From Caldisericota bacterium (GTDB lineage Bacteria; Caldisericota; Caldisericia; Cryosericales; Cryosericaceae): a stretch of DNA of 7,868 nt. Shown piece after piece: positions 6,725 to 7,868 of this stretch. The DNA lies in NCBI GenBank assembly GCA_026390285.1, contig JAPLGH010000190.1:1-7868 (forward strand), read 5' to 3'. The notes beneath the pieces were generated by a model. That model had not been told where the DNA came from and did no database searches. It worked only from the letters and a program-made list of their open reading frames with translations. Numbering within the stretch: the stretch's first letter is position 1; every line of letters starts with the position of its first letter. Position numbers and translations under genes: made by a program.

Positions 6725-6742
6725 AGGCCCAACAGGACCTCT
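6715..6742 (-). terminator. Likely intrinsic terminator of the M23 peptidase gene
   Basis: Read on the minus strand, AGAGGTCC and GGGCCTCT form an 8-bp stem (one U-G pair) around a TGTT loop at 6742-6723. A T-rich tail, ATTCTATT, follows at 6722-6715. It lies 15 bases after the peptidase stop codon. On the plus strand the wobble pair becomes a C/A mismatch and no T run follows, so the signal works better for the minus strand. It overlaps the stop codon of the convergent DUF6512-like gene. Confidence 0.55.
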
Positions 6743-6757
6743 GAGCGCCTTGCCCTG

Positions 6758-7543
6758 TCAGTGCCCCTGTTCGGTTGTCTCGATCGGAGGCATCCACTCC
6801 AGCGGATTGGTCGGCTCGCCATCCTGGCGCACTTCGAAGTGCAGGTGAGGTCCGGTGCTAAAGCCCGTGTTGCCCGTATATCCGAGGATCTGTCCTTTCT
6901 GGACGCGTTCGTATGGGTGAACCGCGAACTTCCATAAGTGGCCGTAGACGGTGGCAATGCCTCCACCGTGCAACACGACGAGCATGTTGCCATAAGCGGT
7001 CTTGGGGCCGACGTACAGGACAACCCCGTCGGCGGGCGCAAGAATAGCTGAGCCGTACCGAGCATGCAGGTCGATGCCTCGGTGGAACGCCTCTTCACCG
7101 ATGATCGGGTGCATGCGCTCGCCATAGGGCGACGTGACCTTCATGGGTCCCGTCAGCGGCCATGCCAGCTCCCCTACCGTCGGCAGCTGCATGGCAACCG
7201 CCGGATCGCACGCCGCGACGACTGACCGGATCAGCTGGTCCTCACGGTCGCCCTGCCGCAGCATCGCAGCATGGTCGCCCGCCTGTACCAAAGCCACATC
7301 AGCCGCCTCTTCCGCCTCGGCCGCCTGCAGGATCCGTTCCTGCTGTGCCACCTGGACACTATAGGCGACGTCAGCCTCCTGCCACAGGAGATGCTGTCTG
7401 GCCTGCCAGATGTCCGCCGACTGCACATAGGCGACCACTTGATCCTTGTCGGCATGATCACGGCTGAACCCGACCGATACTGCGACCACCGCTGCTACTG
7501 CTATCACCAGCAGGATCCATCCTGCTGCCTTGCGCATTCTCAC
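6758..7543 (-). CDS. Membrane-anchored M23 (LytM-type) metallopeptidase (261 aa)
   Basis: This is a zinc peptidase of the LytM/M23 family, expected to cut peptide cross-bridges in peptidoglycan outside the cytoplasmic membrane. In numbering from the GTG at 7543-7541, a hydrophobic anchor spans about 5-25. An Ala/Glu/Gln-rich helical stretch, probably coiled coil, runs about 28-108. The catalytic domain covers about 128-253. Zinc ligands are complete: H154 and D158 in 'FHRGID', and H235 in the 'GPHLHFE' motif (HLH at 233-235), with H202 of 'YGH' as catalytic partner. It should therefore be active and not a degenerate activator. Longer in-frame starts reach 7639, but they would lie upstream of the promoter called at 7593-7620. 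GGAGG at 7552-7556 stands 8 bases from the GTG and 14 from the ATG at 7537, so the GTG is preferred. The gene is alone on its strand and convergent with the DUF6512-like gene. Confidence 0.9.
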   Translation of the reverse strand: MRMRKAAGWILLVIAVAAVVAVSVGFSRDHADKDQVVAYVQSADIWQARQHLLWQEADVAYSVQVAQQERILQAAEAEEAADVALVQAGDHAAMLRQGDREDQLIRSVVAACDPAVAMQLPTVGELAWPLTGPMKVTSPYGERMHPIIGEEAFHRGIDLHARYGSAILAPADGVVLYVGPKTAYGNMLVVLHGGGIATVYGHLWKFAVHPYERVQKGQILGYTGNTGFSTGPHLHFEVRQDGEPTNPLEWMPPIETTEQGH

Positions 7544-7551
7544 TCTCTGGA

Positions 7552-7556
7552 CCTCC
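7552..7556 (-). promoter_or_regulatory. Ribosome binding site deciding the M23 start
   Basis: The minus strand reads GGAGG here. It is spaced 8 bases from the GTG at 7543 and 14 bases from the ATG at 7537, favouring the GTG. The difference is only two residues (Val-Arg) at the N-terminus. Confidence 0.6.
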
Positions 7557-7592
7557 ACGCTCAGGCATAGAGTCATCTGTACCTGACCTTTT

Positions 7593-7620
7593 AGTATATG
7601 ACACTCACCAGCCTGGACAA
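7593..7620 (-). promoter_or_regulatory. Housekeeping-type promoter of the M23 peptidase gene
   Basis: On the minus strand TTGTCC (7620-7615) and TATACT (7598-7593) are separated by 16 bases. The -10 matches the consensus at 5 of 6 positions and the -35 at 4 of 6. Transcription would start near 7586, giving a leader of about 40 bases before the GTG at 7543. No other -10-like element of this quality is present in the gap. Confidence 0.55.
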
Positions 7621-7750
7621 CGGCAACAAACCAGAACATTGATTGTTACAGGTGCTGGAACCCGGCCATGGAGCACGGATGGATTCCTGCGGGCGCCGAG
7701 AACACCCCTCGTATTGAACTGAAATGCTCGGGGGGGAATGACGACGCGTC
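7621..7750. other. Gap between two minus-strand genes; weak hairpin only
   Basis: The space between the partial gene at 7751 and the M23 promoter holds no credible gene. An imperfect 7-bp hairpin (7657-7663 with 7681-7687, one wobble) has no T run on the minus strand, so it is at best a weak terminator for the upstream gene. A run of seven G lies at 7730-7736. Nothing else stands out. Confidence 0.4.
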
Positions 7751-7868
7751 CTACTGCTTTGCCGGAAGGTCCTGCTGGGCGGCCAGGGAACGGTCGATCT
7801 CCTGCAGGATGTGCTTGGCGCTGCGCCAATCCAGCATCAGGATGGGCAGATCTCTCTTGTGCGCCTCA
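7751..7868 (-). CDS. C-terminal end of an unrecognised protein (38 codons visible), truncated by the window
   Basis: Reading the minus strand from the right edge gives an open frame of 38 codons ending in TAG at 7753-7751. The peptide is charged and helical, containing 'RDLPILMLDWRSAKHILQEI' and a polar tail rich in Gln and Lys. The composition (a hydrophobic strand followed by an amphipathic helix and a short polar end) looks like a real protein C-terminus. The competing frame on this strand is Pro/Arg/Gly-rich and looks artificial. I cannot name the family from so short a piece. It points the same way as the M23 gene but is separated from it by about 200 bases and a promoter. Confidence 0.55.
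   Translation of the reverse strand, partial: EAHKRDLPILMLDWRSAKHILQEIDRSLAAQQDLPAKQ

Overview
This is a protein-coding stretch of bacterial chromosome, roughly 60% GC by eye, with good Shine-Dalgarno sites before nearly every gene and a mix of ATG, GTG and TTG starts. It contains no rRNA, tRNA, CRISPR array, insertion sequence or phage gene that I can see. The gene set (a B12-type radical SAM protein, a long nucleoside kinase with a threonyl-tRNA-synthetase-like N-terminus, a NIF3-like protein, a DUF6512-like membrane protein) points to an anaerobic bacterium from the Clostridia/Thermotogae sphere or a poorly sampled deep lineage. The lineage is inference; nothing in the window fixes the phylum.

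Layout. (1) 1-745, plus strand: the C-terminal part of a radical SAM protein, closed by a strong intrinsic terminator at 771-806. (2) 960-3570, plus strand: a four-gene block made of a small secreted protein, a small membrane-anchored protein with a TTG start, an ECF-like sigma factor and an overlapping membrane-anchored probable anti-sigma factor. A perfect 8-bp hairpin lies just before the sigma gene. The first two proteins match nothing I recognise and may be the targets or the sensory partners of the sigma pair. (3) 3632-6724, plus strand: nucleoside kinase, NIF3-like protein and a DUF6512-like membrane protein, spaced 12 and 21 bases apart and so probably one operon. The last gene is split by an in-frame TAG at 6362-6364. 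(4) 6758-7543, minus strand: a membrane-anchored M23 (LytM-type) peptidase with all zinc ligands, its own promoter at 7593-7620 and a likely terminator at 6715-6742. (5) 7751-7868, minus strand: the last 38 codons of an unrecognised gene.

The two parts most worth following are the sigma/anti-sigma block with its two unknown extracytoplasmic proteins, and the kinase/NIF3 operon ending in an amber-interrupted gene. The sigma block reads as a cell-surface signalling unit: the probable anti-sigma factor has a long extracytoplasmic domain and no visible zinc-binding anti-sigma motif. Codon third positions in block 2 look less GC-rich than in block 3, which hints at a different history. I estimated this by eye and did not compute it.
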